NCBI GenBank assembly: GCA_947483075.1
Contig: CANKLE010000006.1
Span: forward strand, 62,001 to 126,000
Source of the DNA: Flavobacteriaceae bacterium
GTDB lineage: Bacteria; Bacteroidota; Bacteroidia; Flavobacteriales; Flavobacteriaceae
Direction: 5' to 3'
Length of the DNA stretch: 64,000 nt
Positions 35,726-44,125 of this stretch are shown here, one piece after another (the first letter of the stretch is position 1; every line of letters begins with the position of its first letter). The notes under the pieces are model-generated. The model worked only from the letters and a program-made list of their open reading frames with translations. It was not told the origin of the DNA and ran no database searches. The translations under genes and the position numbers were made by a program.

Positions 35726-35755
35726 AAAAAAGAGGACTATTGGTCCTCTTTTTTT
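35726..35755. terminator. Bidirectional intrinsic terminator
   Basis: AAAAAAGAGGAC, loop TATTG, GTCCTCTTTTTTT. It is a perfect stem flanked by A and T runs. It lies between the exported protein and the convergent HD hydrolase gene, whose stop touches it. Confidence 0.85.
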
Positions 35756-36410
35756 ATGCTTCACCCTCCCATTCGGCATAAAATCGGGAGAGAAATTGTT
35801 CCATAAAATGATGGCGCTCCGTAGCAATTGTTCGCGCGGTTTCGGTGTGCATGAGGTCTTTGAGTCGCAGTAATTTCTCATAAAAATGATTCAAGGTGGG
35901 TGCCTTGCTGTTTTTGTAGGCTTCCTTGCTCAGCTGTAAATTGGGTTGTATTTCTGGATCATACAGCGCCCGGTTTTTAAATCCGCCGTAGTTAAAGGTG
36001 CGGGCAATGCCAATGGCACCAATGGCATCCAATCGATCGGCATCTTGCACCACAGCCAGTTCTTTTGAGAAATAGGTTTGGGCTTGGTTTCCGCCTTTAA
36101 AAGAGATGTTTTCAATGACGGCAATTACTTGCTCCAATTGGTCTCCAGCTAGCTGTTGTTCGGATAAAAATTCACGCGCCAATCGCGGCCCAATGGTTTC
36201 GTCTCCGTCGTGAAATTTACTGTCGGCAATGTCGTGCAACAAAGCAGCCAATTGAACCACTAAAACGTCTACATCGGCCTCTTTTTCGGCGATGCGCAGG
36301 GCCAATTTGTAAACGCGCTCAATGTGAAACCAATCGTGTCCGCCTTCGGCAGTATCGAGTTGTTTTTTTACAAAACGGATTGTGGCATTTAGAATATTAG
36401 AATCAATCAT
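35754..36410 (-). CDS. HD domain phosphohydrolase
   Basis: The 218-residue protein has the HD metal ligands: GGHDWFHIERV (H), ALLHDIADSKFHDGDE (HD) and QDADRLDAIGAIG (D). It resembles the YedJ/YpgQ group, which act on nucleotides or related phosphate esters. Substrate is unknown. It is transcribed alone or after the desaturase gene. Confidence 0.88.
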   Translation of the reverse strand: MIDSNILNATIRFVKKQLDTAEGGHDWFHIERVYKLALRIAEKEADVDVLVVQLAALLHDIADSKFHDGDETIGPRLAREFLSEQQLAGDQLEQVIAVIENISFKGGNQAQTYFSKELAVVQDADRLDAIGAIGIARTFNYGGFKNRALYDPEIQPNLQLSKEAYKNSKAPTLNHFYEKLLRLKDLMHTETARTIATERHHFMEQFLSRFYAEWEGEA

Positions 36411-36487
36411 AGCCAGTTTAAATAAAAATGTTGCTATTTGAAGGAATCAAACAGCAACATTTGGATTATAATTTATGTGTATTACAA

Positions 36488-37477
36488 TTAACCAATGATG
36501 GCCGGCTGTACCCATTTGAATACAAACGGATCGGGCGGAATTACCAAGCGTTCGGCAATTCTAGCCATACGATCGGGCAATTTCATCAAGTAATCACGGG
36601 CTTTTTCGGCTTCGTCGGTGAGCCCCGTCATTTTATCAATTTCCCATTTTTCGATGAGTTTTTGTAAAATCTCTACATAATCTTGTGAGGTATATACGCC
36701 GATGCGTTGGGCTGAATTCGAGAATTGCTCAAAAGCCGATCCCATTGCTTCTCCCGATTCGCGTAAAAATACAGCTGGCATGGTAATTTTAAGTTTCATC
36801 ATATAGAGAAAAGCCATCATCATTTCGCTTGGATCTACTTTAAAAATTTGCGTCACAAACTCCGAGTAGGCATGGTGATGACGCATTTCGTCACCGGCAA
36901 TCATTTTGCACATTTTGGCCAATTTGTGGTCTCCATAGCTTTTGGCAATTTGCGACACCCGGTTGTGTGACACATAGGTAGCCAACTCTTGAAACGAGGT
37001 GTATACAAAGTTTTTATACGGATCGCGGCCGGTTCCAATGTCAAAACCGTCGTTGATGAGGTGTTGGGTAGTCATTTCTACTTCGCGCATGTTCACCCTG
37101 CCCGAAAGGTATAAGTATTTGTTGAGCATATCGCCGTGGCGGTTTTCTTCGCCCGTCCATTGGCGCACCCATTTTGCCCAACCGTTGCGTTCTACATTGT
37201 CTACGCCTTCTACGTCCATTAACCACGATTCATAGGTGGGAAGCGCTTCTTCGGTGATGGTATCGCCTACCATGGCTACCCAAAAATCGTAGGGTAAATC
37301 TTTGGCCAATTCGCGTAATTCTTTTACTTCTTCAAAGAAAGTTTCACTTTCAGAATTGGGTAAAAAGTCAGAAGGTTGCCAAATTTTCTCCACGGGAATC
37401 AAGTATTGATCCATGAATCCTTCGACTTTGTTTTCTAGAAATTGCATCACTTCCAGACGGATGTTTTTTATAGACAT
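36488..37477 (-). CDS. Acyl-ACP desaturase (ferritin-like diiron type)
   Basis: The 329-residue soluble enzyme introduces a double bond into acyl-ACP. The diiron ligands lie in WTGEENRHGDML and AGDEMRHHHAYSEF (two ExxH motifs), with the four-helix bundle typical of plant stearoyl-ACP desaturase. Aerobic unsaturated fatty-acid synthesis is the likely role. plsC lies 48 bp upstream on the same strand, which ties the pair to membrane lipid synthesis. Confidence 0.92.
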   Translation of the reverse strand: MSIKNIRLEVMQFLENKVEGFMDQYLIPVEKIWQPSDFLPNSESETFFEEVKELRELAKDLPYDFWVAMVGDTITEEALPTYESWLMDVEGVDNVERNGWAKWVRQWTGEENRHGDMLNKYLYLSGRVNMREVEMTTQHLINDGFDIGTGRDPYKNFVYTSFQELATYVSHNRVSQIAKSYGDHKLAKMCKMIAGDEMRHHHAYSEFVTQIFKVDPSEMMMAFLYMMKLKITMPAVFLRESGEAMGSAFEQFSNSAQRIGVYTSQDYVEILQKLIEKWEIDKMTGLTDEAEKARDYLMKLPDRMARIAERLVIPPDPFVFKWVQPAIIG

Positions 37478-37524
37478 GCTTTTATTTTTTGGTAGATAAA
37501 AGACGCTTGGCGCTCAATCTGAAA

Positions 37525-38256
37525 TTAATGTATTGCGTTTTTTATAGTGCTTTCGGTACGAGCCATGAGTTCGTCAAACGAATGATCTTTTACAGAAATT
37601 GGCTCATGGAGGGTAAAGATAATACGATTTCCTAAACCAAAAGGGAAAAATCCATATTTTACAAATTTCCAAGAGTTGTTTATCGTGATGGGAACCACAT
37701 AGGCAGAGGGTGCAGATTTGCACAAAATCTTCAAGCCGCTTTGGGCAAATTCTTTGGGAGCACCTGTTTTGCTTCGCGTACCTTCTGGAAAAATAACGGC
37801 CGTGCGCTTGTGTTTTTCGATGTATTCACCCAGTTTTTTAATTTCAGGAATGGCTTGTTTGGGTTCTTTTCGGTCAATGACTACCGAACCGCCGTGGCGC
37901 AAATTGAACGACACGCTAGGAATGCCTTTGGCCAATTCTTTTTTGCTCACAAATTTGGGGTGAAAACGGCGCGTGAACCAAATTAAGCCAATGATGTCGT
38001 ACAAACTTTGGTGGTTGGCCACAAAAATAAGCGGCACCCCTTTGGGCAATACATTTCGGTTTTCAATTTTGAATCGCGTGCCTAATATATGAGCAATTCG
38101 CACCAAAAAGAAGTTCAAATAATCGACGCTTTTTTTGTGTGCCTGATAGCCAAACACGTTGAGGCAGATCCACTGAATGGGATGAAACACCAATAAGGTG
38201 ATGAGAAACAACAGCATCGCGATAAGCGACAAGGGATAGGAAATAATTTTCTCCAT
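37525..38256 (-). CDS. plsC: 1-acyl-sn-glycerol-3-phosphate acyltransferase
   Basis: The 243-residue membrane enzyme makes phosphatidic acid. It has one or two N-terminal helices, the catalytic FVANHQSLYDIIGL (NHx4D) and VIFPEGTRSKTGAPKEF (block III). The substrate-binding block VVIDRKEPKQA lies between. It precedes the desaturase gene on the same strand. Confidence 0.92.
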   Translation of the reverse strand: MEKIISYPLSLIAMLLFLITLLVFHPIQWICLNVFGYQAHKKSVDYLNFFLVRIAHILGTRFKIENRNVLPKGVPLIFVANHQSLYDIIGLIWFTRRFHPKFVSKKELAKGIPSVSFNLRHGGSVVIDRKEPKQAIPEIKKLGEYIEKHKRTAVIFPEGTRSKTGAPKEFAQSGLKILCKSAPSAYVVPITINNSWKFVKYGFFPFGLGNRIIFTLHEPISVKDHSFDELMARTESTIKNAIH

Positions 38257-38340
38257 GGTACTTAAACAAAGCGCAAAAATAAGAAAATAAATGGCTTTGT
38301 TATAAGGAATCGATTAGTCAATAGTAGCAGGAACGGGGCT

Positions 38341-39222
38341 TTATTTTTTTGGAAATAATTCGTTGATTATTTTTTGGGTAAATAGTTTTGCCCCGGCATC
38401 ACTCAGGTGCCCACAAGAGGAAAAATAGCGGTCGTCGTGCACAAAATCTTCGCAGTTGTAAATTTCGGGATACAGCGATTTTACTTTTTGGAAATAATCC
38501 ATGCCTTTTACGTTTTCACAGACCGGCGTCATCACGGTAATGAGTTGAATGTGGTGTTGTTCACACAATTTTTTGATCTGTTCGTAGTAGCGATTGCGCA
38601 ACGGTTTGAGCGCGCGGTAATCGTTTTTCATGTTCCCTTTTTGGTGGGGCGGCAGCGGATAATACCCTCGATTGGACAGCGAAGTGGTGGGTTCGTGTGC
38701 CGCTGTTTTGATTAATTCGCGCAAGCCAATTTGCGACTCATAGGCCGTGTAGCGGTAAAACGGAATGTAATACCAATACGAAAACTCCGCTTCGTTTTGG
38801 TAATGGGCCGCTATTTGTTTATTGCTTTGCAGATACGGTAAAAATCGGGCGGTGGTGCCCTCGTCTCTTTTTTCGTTGCTGAGGTTTAAATCGGCTTCTA
38901 ACAGCACATAGTTGATGCTGTTTTTTTTATCGAGCAAAAGCTGCAACAGCAAAGCGTCTTCAAACAAATGCGAGCCGCTCATGCCAAAATTAAAGGTATT
39001 GAGTCCGTGTTTTTTAAACAATTCGGGCACAAAATGATTGTTGGCGCGCGAGGTTCCCAAAACAACCACATCATAATCCTGTGGCGGGGCATTGAGCACG
39101 TACTCCATTTTCCAGCGGTCTTTGGCCGAAGCATAGATTTGGGTATACGAGACGTCCAACACCCAGGCAGTTCCCAAAAGCAACAGCAACGCAAGGCCAA
39201 TAAATTGCAAAAAGGACTTCAT
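38341..39222 (-). CDS. SGNH-type membrane-anchored protein, partner of the MBOAT enzyme
   Basis: The 293-residue protein has an N-terminal anchor (SFLQFIGLALLLLLG). VVLGTSRANNHFVPELF is the likely Ser block, and a C-terminal HLSDAGAKLF gives the DxxH-like element near SSCGHLSD. It resembles DltD/AlgX-style SGNH proteins that complete acyl transfer outside the membrane. I chose the ATG at 39222 because it overlaps the MBOAT stop (TAATG). The acceptor polymer is unknown. Confidence 0.8.
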   Translation of the reverse strand: MKSFLQFIGLALLLLLGTAWVLDVSYTQIYASAKDRWKMEYVLNAPPQDYDVVVLGTSRANNHFVPELFKKHGLNTFNFGMSGSHLFEDALLLQLLLDKKNSINYVLLEADLNLSNEKRDEGTTARFLPYLQSNKQIAAHYQNEAEFSYWYYIPFYRYTAYESQIGLRELIKTAAHEPTTSLSNRGYYPLPPHQKGNMKNDYRALKPLRNRYYEQIKKLCEQHHIQLITVMTPVCENVKGMDYFQKVKSLYPEIYNCEDFVHDDRYFSSCGHLSDAGAKLFTQKIINELFPKK

Positions 39223-40655
39223 TAGAATTGGAAATAAATAAAAGATTTGTAATCCGAATAGGTGCCCAAGGCCAATAAAGCAGCAAAACACAAGCCCAGT
39301 TTGAGCCAGGCATATTTCCCCGAAATGGGTTGCATTTGGTTGCGGTGACGCCATTCAACGGCCACAAACAAGAGGATTAACCAAAGCAATTCGTAGTTGT
39401 AGCGGCGGTTACTTAAAAACTCAATCGTCCAATGCCCGTTGGTGAAAATGCGGAGCAAATAATCCCAAGCCGCCTCCATCGATTTGGCGCGAAAAAACAC
39501 CCAAGCAAGACAGGTGAGTGCAAAAGTAGCCAGCATATTAAGCACAATGCGCAGGCCACTCAGGTTCCAAGGCACTTTGCTGGCATCTAAATTGGCGCGA
39601 TTTTTATGTTGCCACAACAAAGGCAAAAAGTACAGCGCATTCAAAAATCCCCAAAATAAATAGGTGTAGTTGGCGCCGTGCCAAAATCCGCTTAAGATAA
39701 ATATGGCAAATACGTTGCGCAGCTGCATCCATTTGCCGCCCTGGCTTCCGCCCAAGGGAATGTACACATAATCGCGAAACCAACTCGACAACGAAATGTG
39801 CCAACGGCGCCAAAACTCAGCGATATCGCGGGAAAAATACGGGTAGTTAAAATTGCGCAACAGCTCCAAGCCAAACAGTTTCGAGATTCCAATGGCCATG
39901 TCTGAATAACCTGAAAAATCGCCATAAATCTGAAAAGCAAAATAGATGGCGCCCAACACCAAGGATTGCGAATTAACGGCATCGGCATGATCAAAAATGG
40001 CATTGGCATAGGTGGCGCAGGCATCGGCGATGACCACTTTTTTGACCAATCCCCAAACAATCAAGTACACGCCTTCTTGGGCTTGGGAAAAGGAGAATTT
40101 GCGGGTTTGTTTGATTTGCGGGAGCAAATGCGTGGCACGTTCGATAGGGCCCGCCACCAAGAGCGGAAAATAACTCACAAACAAGGCGTAATCGATTGGG
40201 TTTTTCTCAGCGGGAATGCGGCCTTTATAAATGTCAATCACATAGGATAAACCGTGAAAAGTATAAAACGAAATCCCAACCGGCAAAACCCATTTTAATA
40301 AATAGGGACTCACTGTCAATCCAAATCCATGGAACAATTCGGCAAAAGAAACCGCAAAAAAATCGTAGTATTTAAACAGGCCCAAGAAGCCCAAATTGAT
40401 GCCTACACTGAGCCAAAACCAAAATCGTTTTTTGGCGGCGCTTTCGGTTTGGTGTATTTGAAAGCCCGTGAAATAATCCAAAAACGTAGAGAACAACAAC
40501 AAGAAGAGAAATCGCCAATCCCAGCAGGCATAAAATACATAGCTGGCGAGCAATAAAAGGGCATTTTGCTTGGCCGCCGATTTGGCGCACAGCCACCAAT
40601 ACAAGGCAAAAACCGGCGGTAAAAAAAGCGCAAACGCCAAGGAATTAAAAAACAT
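39222..40655 (-). CDS. MBOAT family O-acyltransferase (AlgI/DltB-like)
   Basis: The 477-residue protein has about 11 membrane segments. FRDYVYIPLGGSQGG and FILSGFWHGANYTYLFWG carry the conserved catalytic His region of AlgI/DltB enzymes, which pass acyl groups across the membrane to surface polymers. FNYPYFSRDIAEFWRRWHIS is also diagnostic. I chose the ATG at 40655 (MFFNSLAFALFLPPVFALYW). It pairs with the SGNH gene by overlap; no polymer synthesis genes are near. Confidence 0.93.
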   Translation of the reverse strand: MFFNSLAFALFLPPVFALYWWLCAKSAAKQNALLLLASYVFYACWDWRFLFLLLFSTFLDYFTGFQIHQTESAAKKRFWFWLSVGINLGFLGLFKYYDFFAVSFAELFHGFGLTVSPYLLKWVLPVGISFYTFHGLSYVIDIYKGRIPAEKNPIDYALFVSYFPLLVAGPIERATHLLPQIKQTRKFSFSQAQEGVYLIVWGLVKKVVIADACATYANAIFDHADAVNSQSLVLGAIYFAFQIYGDFSGYSDMAIGISKLFGLELLRNFNYPYFSRDIAEFWRRWHISLSSWFRDYVYIPLGGSQGGKWMQLRNVFAIFILSGFWHGANYTYLFWGFLNALYFLPLLWQHKNRANLDASKVPWNLSGLRIVLNMLATFALTCLAWVFFRAKSMEAAWDYLLRIFTNGHWTIEFLSNRRYNYELLWLILLFVAVEWRHRNQMQPISGKYAWLKLGLCFAALLALGTYSDYKSFIYFQF

Positions 40656-40727
40656 AAAGCTAGTAACGTATTGGGGCTGCAAGATACTGATTTATTCTGT
40701 TCTCGGTTGTCTGTTATCTGTTCTCGG

Positions 40728-40817
40728 TTGTCGGTCTAGAAGATTGAATGATTGAAGAATTGAATGATTGAAAGATTTTGTCTTGAAGTCACCGTTTGGT
40801 CCCGACGCGTCGGGATT
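40728..40817 (+). repeat. Dispersed element, diverged copy 2
   Basis: It runs GTTGTCGGTCTAGAAG, then GATTGAA-type repeats, then CCGTTTGGTCCCGACGCGTC and GGGATT. Same architecture as 43070-43159, with a different middle and hairpin loop CGCG. Confidence 0.75.
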
Positions 40818-40881
40818 ATAATTCGTGCATTCGTGGCTAAATGCTATCAGCAAACAGCCGTTCTTAGTATACTTCTTTATA

Positions 40882-40908
40882 CTCCCCTCTAGAGAGGGGC
40901 TGGGGGTG
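40882..40908 (+). repeat. G-rich-tailed palindromic element, intergenic copy
   Basis: CTCCCCTCTAGAGAGGGG followed by CTGGGGGTG. It is a near-perfect palindrome with the same tail as the copies in and around hemF. Confidence 0.7.
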
Positions 40909-40927
40909 TGTTTTCGGTTGGCGGATT

Positions 40928-41000
40928 AGGAGATTTAAAGATTGAAGAATTGAAAGATTAAAAGATTTCGTCGTGTAGTAACCCCTTTGGTCTGAAGTCT
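40928..41000 (+). repeat. Dispersed element, diverged copy 3 with altered hairpin
   Basis: AGGAGATTTAAAGATTGAAG and the following bases match 41170 onwards. The terminal hairpin is TCTGAAGTCTCCAGA instead of TCCCGA-N4-TCGGGA, with both arms changed together. Confidence 0.65.
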
Positions 41001-41044
41001 CCAGATTCTCTGTCTGTTTTTTACTTTTTCTCGCAAAGACGCAA

Positions 41045-41060
41045 TCCCGATAAATCGGGA
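41045..41060. repeat. TCCCGATAAATCGGGA palindrome flanked by acgca direct repeats
   Basis: Perfect 6-bp stem. The flanks are ACGCAA on the left and ACGCAAA on the right, as if the palindrome had split a longer cgcaaagacgcaaagg sequence and duplicated its target. Confidence 0.65.
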
Positions 41061-41169
41061 CGCAAAGGTTTTTTTGCGACTTCGCGACTTGGCGAGAAAC
41101 AAAACCCTTTCGTGTAGTTATAAAGAATTTACGTAGAAACGAATTTTATCGTCTTTGTGGTCACGGATA

Positions 41170-41248
41170 AGGAGATTTAAAGATTGAAGAATTGAAAGAT
41201 TAAAAGATTCCGTCTTGAAGCAACCGTTTGGTCCCGACGCATCGGGAT
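41170..41248 (+). repeat. Dispersed element, diverged copy 4
   Basis: It has the same start as 40928 and ends in the hairpin GTCCCGACGCATCGGGAT (41231-41248), 30 bp after the umuC stop on the other strand. Confidence 0.75.
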
Positions 41249-41277
41249 TGGAATTTCTTTAATTCGTGGCGAAAAGC

Positions 41278-42537
41278 CTACAGCTTAATTTGAATGATTT
41301 CAGCAAATGAAGTGGTGTAGCGCGGCGAGAGTTTTTCTTGGCGCATTTTCCATTGTCGGCCCAGCGACTGGGAGGCAAACTTTACTTTATTGGTTCCGTA
41401 GCTTCGGTTGAGTCGATCCACCACCGCCATCAAGGGCAAGTGTTTGGGGTTGGCCGCGTCAAACAAAGACAGCTGCGTTTGTTCATTGGGCGTGAGTCCC
41501 ATAACTACCACGCCAGCCTTTTTGTACTGATAGCCTTCCTTAAAAATGGCCTTCAACCCAATTTGCGCATAGTGATTGAGCTCAATGGTCGAGTTGGTGG
41601 GAAAATCGGTTTGGATTACAATGTTGCGCGAATACTGCGGCTGGTCTTGCCGAAAACCGTTGGTGTGAATAAACACCATAATCAGGTTGCAATGGCTATT
41701 TTGTCGGCGCAATTTCTCGGCACAGGCGGCGGTAAATGTGGCCACGCGCTCGGCAATGTCGGGCAGTTTGCTGTGCATTTTTTCGAACGAACGGGTGGTG
41801 GCAATTGTTTTTTTGACGCTTATTTTCTCTAAATCAAGCGACGGTTTTCCTTCTAATTCGCGTTTGAGTCGCAGCCCTACTACCGCCATTTCTTTGCGCA
41901 CCCAGGCGTCGGGCAACTCCGTAAATTGGTAGGCATTGGTAATGTTGAGGCGTTTGAGTCGTTTGGCATGCCGCCGTCCGATGCCCCAAACGTCTTCTAT
42001 TTTGGTCCATTTCAGGGCCTTGATGCGCTTGTCTTCGGTGTCGATCACATAAACGCTTTGCGTGCGATCGGGAAATTTTTTGGCAATTTTATTGGCTACT
42101 TTGGCCAGCGCTTTGGTGGGTGCAAACCCTACACTGATGGGAATTCCCGTGCCTTTGGTGACGGTGCGTTGCATCTGTTTGCCGTAGGATTCCAAATCAT
42201 AGTGCTCAAATCCTTTACATTTCAAAAAGGCTTCGTCTATGCTGTAGACCTCGATTTCGGGCGAAAAGTTGGCCAATAAATTCATAACGCGGCTGCTCAT
42301 GTCGCCATAGAGCGCATAATTGGACGAATAGACAAACACCTGCTGCTCTTCGAACAACTTTTTGTACTCAAAGGCGGGCGCGCCCATCGGAATGCCCAGC
42401 GCTTTGGCTTCGTTTGATCGGGCAATGACACAGCCGTCGTTGTTGGAAAGAATCACAACGGGCTTTCCCAACAAGTGCGGCTCGAACACGCGTTGGCACG
42501 AGGCATAAAAGTTATTGCAATCAACCAGGGCAAACAT
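41278..42537 (-). CDS. umuC: Y-family DNA polymerase, UmuC-type
   Basis: The 419-residue translesion polymerase begins MFALVDCNNFYASCQRVF (first catalytic Asp, DCNNFYASCE-like). VYSIDEAFLKC holds the second and third acidic residues. DVWGIGRRHAKRL is a helix-hairpin-helix, and a little-finger domain follows. Together with UmuD' it should form an SOS mutagenic polymerase. The start overlaps the umuD stop (TAATG). Confidence 0.95.
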   Translation of the reverse strand: MFALVDCNNFYASCQRVFEPHLLGKPVVILSNNDGCVIARSNEAKALGIPMGAPAFEYKKLFEEQQVFVYSSNYALYGDMSSRVMNLLANFSPEIEVYSIDEAFLKCKGFEHYDLESYGKQMQRTVTKGTGIPISVGFAPTKALAKVANKIAKKFPDRTQSVYVIDTEDKRIKALKWTKIEDVWGIGRRHAKRLKRLNITNAYQFTELPDAWVRKEMAVVGLRLKRELEGKPSLDLEKISVKKTIATTRSFEKMHSKLPDIAERVATFTAACAEKLRRQNSHCNLIMVFIHTNGFRQDQPQYSRNIVIQTDFPTNSTIELNHYAQIGLKAIFKEGYQYKKAGVVVMGLTPNEQTQLSLFDAANPKHLPLMAVVDRLNRSYGTNKVKFASQSLGRQWKMRQEKLSPRYTTSFAEIIQIKL

Positions 42538-42986
42538 TAAAATTTCTTTATCGAAGCAGTTACGATTCCCCAGATCATGAGTTCGTTCTCGGGCGTAACC
42601 TTAATGGGTTGGTAATTTTCATTTTCGGCAATGAGCCAGACCACATCTTGCTCAATTTTGATGCGTTTCACGGTAAAGGCACCGTCTATTTGGCACACGG
42701 CAATTTTGTTGTTTTGCGGCTCCAAACTTTTGTCGATGATGAGCAAATCGCCGTCAAAAATGCCTGCATTCACCATCGAATTGCCTTTTACTCGGGCAAA
42801 AAAAGTAGTGTCCCGGTTTTTGATGTATTCTTTGTTGATGTCAATGCGCAGCTCAATAAAATCATCGGCTGGCGACGGAAATCCCGCCCGTAAGCCTGCG
42901 TCGATATACGGCAAATCAAGCGCCGTCGAATAATCGGGAGCGTAAAATTCCAACAAAGGACCTTGGTGTATCGGGCGTAGTTTCAT
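42537..42986 (-). CDS. umuD: UmuD-type S24 peptidase, SOS mutagenesis accessory protein
   Basis: The 149-residue protein has the LexA-like self-cleavage site LRAGFPSPADDF (Ala-Gly bond). The catalytic Ser is in VKGNSMVNAGIFDGDLLIID and the Lys in GAFTVKRI. RecA-stimulated cleavage should activate UmuC. No LexA box was recognised upstream by eye. It is the first gene of the umuDC pair. Confidence 0.94.
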   Translation of the reverse strand: MKLRPIHQGPLLEFYAPDYSTALDLPYIDAGLRAGFPSPADDFIELRIDINKEYIKNRDTTFFARVKGNSMVNAGIFDGDLLIIDKSLEPQNNKIAVCQIDGAFTVKRIKIEQDVVWLIAENENYQPIKVTPENELMIWGIVTASIKKF

Positions 42987-43069
42987 GGGGTATAAAGATA
43001 GGGAAAGCGCAGTTGATTTTGTATAGAAATTTTGGTTGGCTGTTAGCTGTTGTCGGTTGTGCGTTGTCG

Positions 43070-43159
43070 GTTGTCGGTCTCGAAGATTTAAAGATTTAAA
43101 AATTGAAAGATTGAAAAATTCAGTATCAAAGCCGCAGTTTGGTCCCGAAGTTTCGGGAT
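43070..43159 (+). repeat. 90-bp dispersed element, copy 5
   Basis: It matches the reverse complement of 21732-21821 at about 86 of 90 positions. It ends in the hairpin GGTCCCGA-AGTT-TCGGGAT. Confidence 0.88.
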
Positions 43160-43230
43160 TGGGATTTTACTTAGCACCGTCTCTTATCTCTCGTCTTTTA
43201 GTCTCTCCTCTCAGCTAAAACTCCCGATGG

Positions 43231-43257
43231 CCCGGATTGCAAATCTGCGCTATCAGG
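43231..43257 (+). repeat. CCCGGATTGCAAATCYGCGC-type repeat, copy 1
   Basis: A 27-bp unit ending CTATCAGG. It recurs at 45286-45312 with one difference, at 48207-48231 with few, and inverted at 45201-45222. Confidence 0.75.
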
Positions 43258-43288
43258 TTGTAACATTCAAGTGCTTTTTGTTGCGTTG

Positions 43289-43879
43289 CTATTTAAAGTT
43301 AATTAACTCAACGACCACTTCATTTCGTCTATTGAGCACTTCAAACGGGGGGTTGTACCCAAGAAAAATAAATTTAGGGATATAATTTAATTGCTCTTTG
43401 TCTAATTCATCTAGTAAAATAGACTTGTATTTTTCAATTTTTTCATCATCTGCCCAACCATCAAAGCGAATGGCGGCCATAATTTTTTCTTCCTGTTTTT
43501 CAAAAAGGATTTTTTCGTTTTTAGGCGTTGGTAAATTTTTCAACGTATAATTTTTCGGAACCATAAATAGCATTTTAGAACTATCTCCCAATTCCATCAC
43601 AACAGGCGAAGTCATGGCGATTTTTTCGTTGGTTTTATTGTCTCCAAATATATAGCCAGCCAATATACCAAACCCTTCACTCGCGCTTTCTTTATATCCT
43701 TTCTTGTTGAGTTTTACACTCGAAAACAAGGCGGGATCATATTTTCTTATTTCAAATTTGTCAAACTTTTTAATGACCTTGTACCTGTGTTGTTCGGTTT
43801 GTTGCGTGCTTCTGGATATATAAATTTGTGCTATGGCGAGCAACATTAAAATGGAACTAATAATAACGACTACTTTCAT
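43289..43879 (-). CDS. SOUL family haem-binding protein
   Basis: The 196-residue protein has an N-terminal hydrophobic anchor or signal (VVVIISSILMLLAIAQI). The SOUL/HBP motifs are FEIRKYDPALFSSV, GFGILAGYIFGDN, KIAMTSPVVME and the C-terminal LGYNPPFEVLNRRNEVVVEL. SOUL proteins bind haem or porphyrin, or act as small hydrophobic-ligand proteins. The haem genes lie 12 kb away and are not linked to it. It is at the start of the AT-rich half. Confidence 0.88.
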   Translation of the reverse strand: MKVVVIISSILMLLAIAQIYISRSTQQTEQHRYKVIKKFDKFEIRKYDPALFSSVKLNKKGYKESASEGFGILAGYIFGDNKTNEKIAMTSPVVMELGDSSKMLFMVPKNYTLKNLPTPKNEKILFEKQEEKIMAAIRFDGWADDEKIEKYKSILLDELDKEQLNYIPKFIFLGYNPPFEVLNRRNEVVVELINFK

Positions 43880-43904
43880 GGGATGATAATTTTATGATAA
43901 CGAG

Positions 43905-43912
43905 CAAATGTA
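43905..43912 (-). promoter_or_regulatory. Putative -7 box for the SOUL gene
   Basis: Minus-strand TACATTTG fits TAnnTTTG, 25 bp before the ATG at 43879. Confidence 0.5.
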
Positions 43913-43980
43913 AGCAACTTAGCGGGAATGGTTACTTCGCTAGTTGGTAGCTCGTGTTTTTTGGCTTTTGTTGTGCTAAC

Positions 43981-44035
43981 TATTGGAGAAATTTACAATT
44001 TTGATGCGATGATAGTTTATTTAACAATCAGAAAA
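43981..44035 (+). repeat. Border repeat, copy A (partly decayed)
   Basis: TATTGGAGAAATTTACAATT followed by TTGATGCGATGATAGTTTAT. The C-rich left end and the terminator present in the other copies are missing. Confidence 0.75.
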
Positions 44036-44072
44036 ACAAAGAGTTAAAACCATAGAAAATGCCAGTGTAAAC

Positions 44073-44080
44073 TATTTTTG
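44073..44080 (+). promoter_or_regulatory. Putative -7 box for the esterase gene
   Basis: TATTTTTG fits TAnnTTTG, 45 bp before the ATG at 44126. Confidence 0.5.
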
Positions 44081-44125
44081 TATTTTAGCAAAAAAATGAA
44101 AGCCTTATTTATTAAATGATAAGTC

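Larger units (their letters stand above)
40656..41277. other. 622-bp gene-free repeat cluster between the MBOAT gene and umuC
   Basis: No gene is visible. The stretch holds three related copies of the dispersed element (40728-40817, 40928-41000, 41170-41248) and one G-rich-tailed palindrome (40882-40908). It also holds a TCCCGATAAATCGGGA palindrome (41045-41060) inside a larger imperfect hairpin (about 41033-41097), and cattcgtgcattcgtggct-type repeats. The copies at 40928 and 41170 share about 40 identical bases in direct orientation, 242 bp apart. Confidence 0.8.
42987..43288. other. Gene-free repeat stretch upstream of umuD
   Basis: It holds gttggctgttagctgttgtcgg, the 90-bp dispersed element (43070-43159), and a cccggattgcaaatctgcgctatcagg unit (43231-43257). 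No promoter for umuDC could be fixed by eye. Confidence 0.7.

Noticed and set aside
40656..41277. CRISPR-like array in the repeat cluster
   Set aside because: Repeats are irregularly spaced, of several families and without spacers of constant length; no cas genes are seen.
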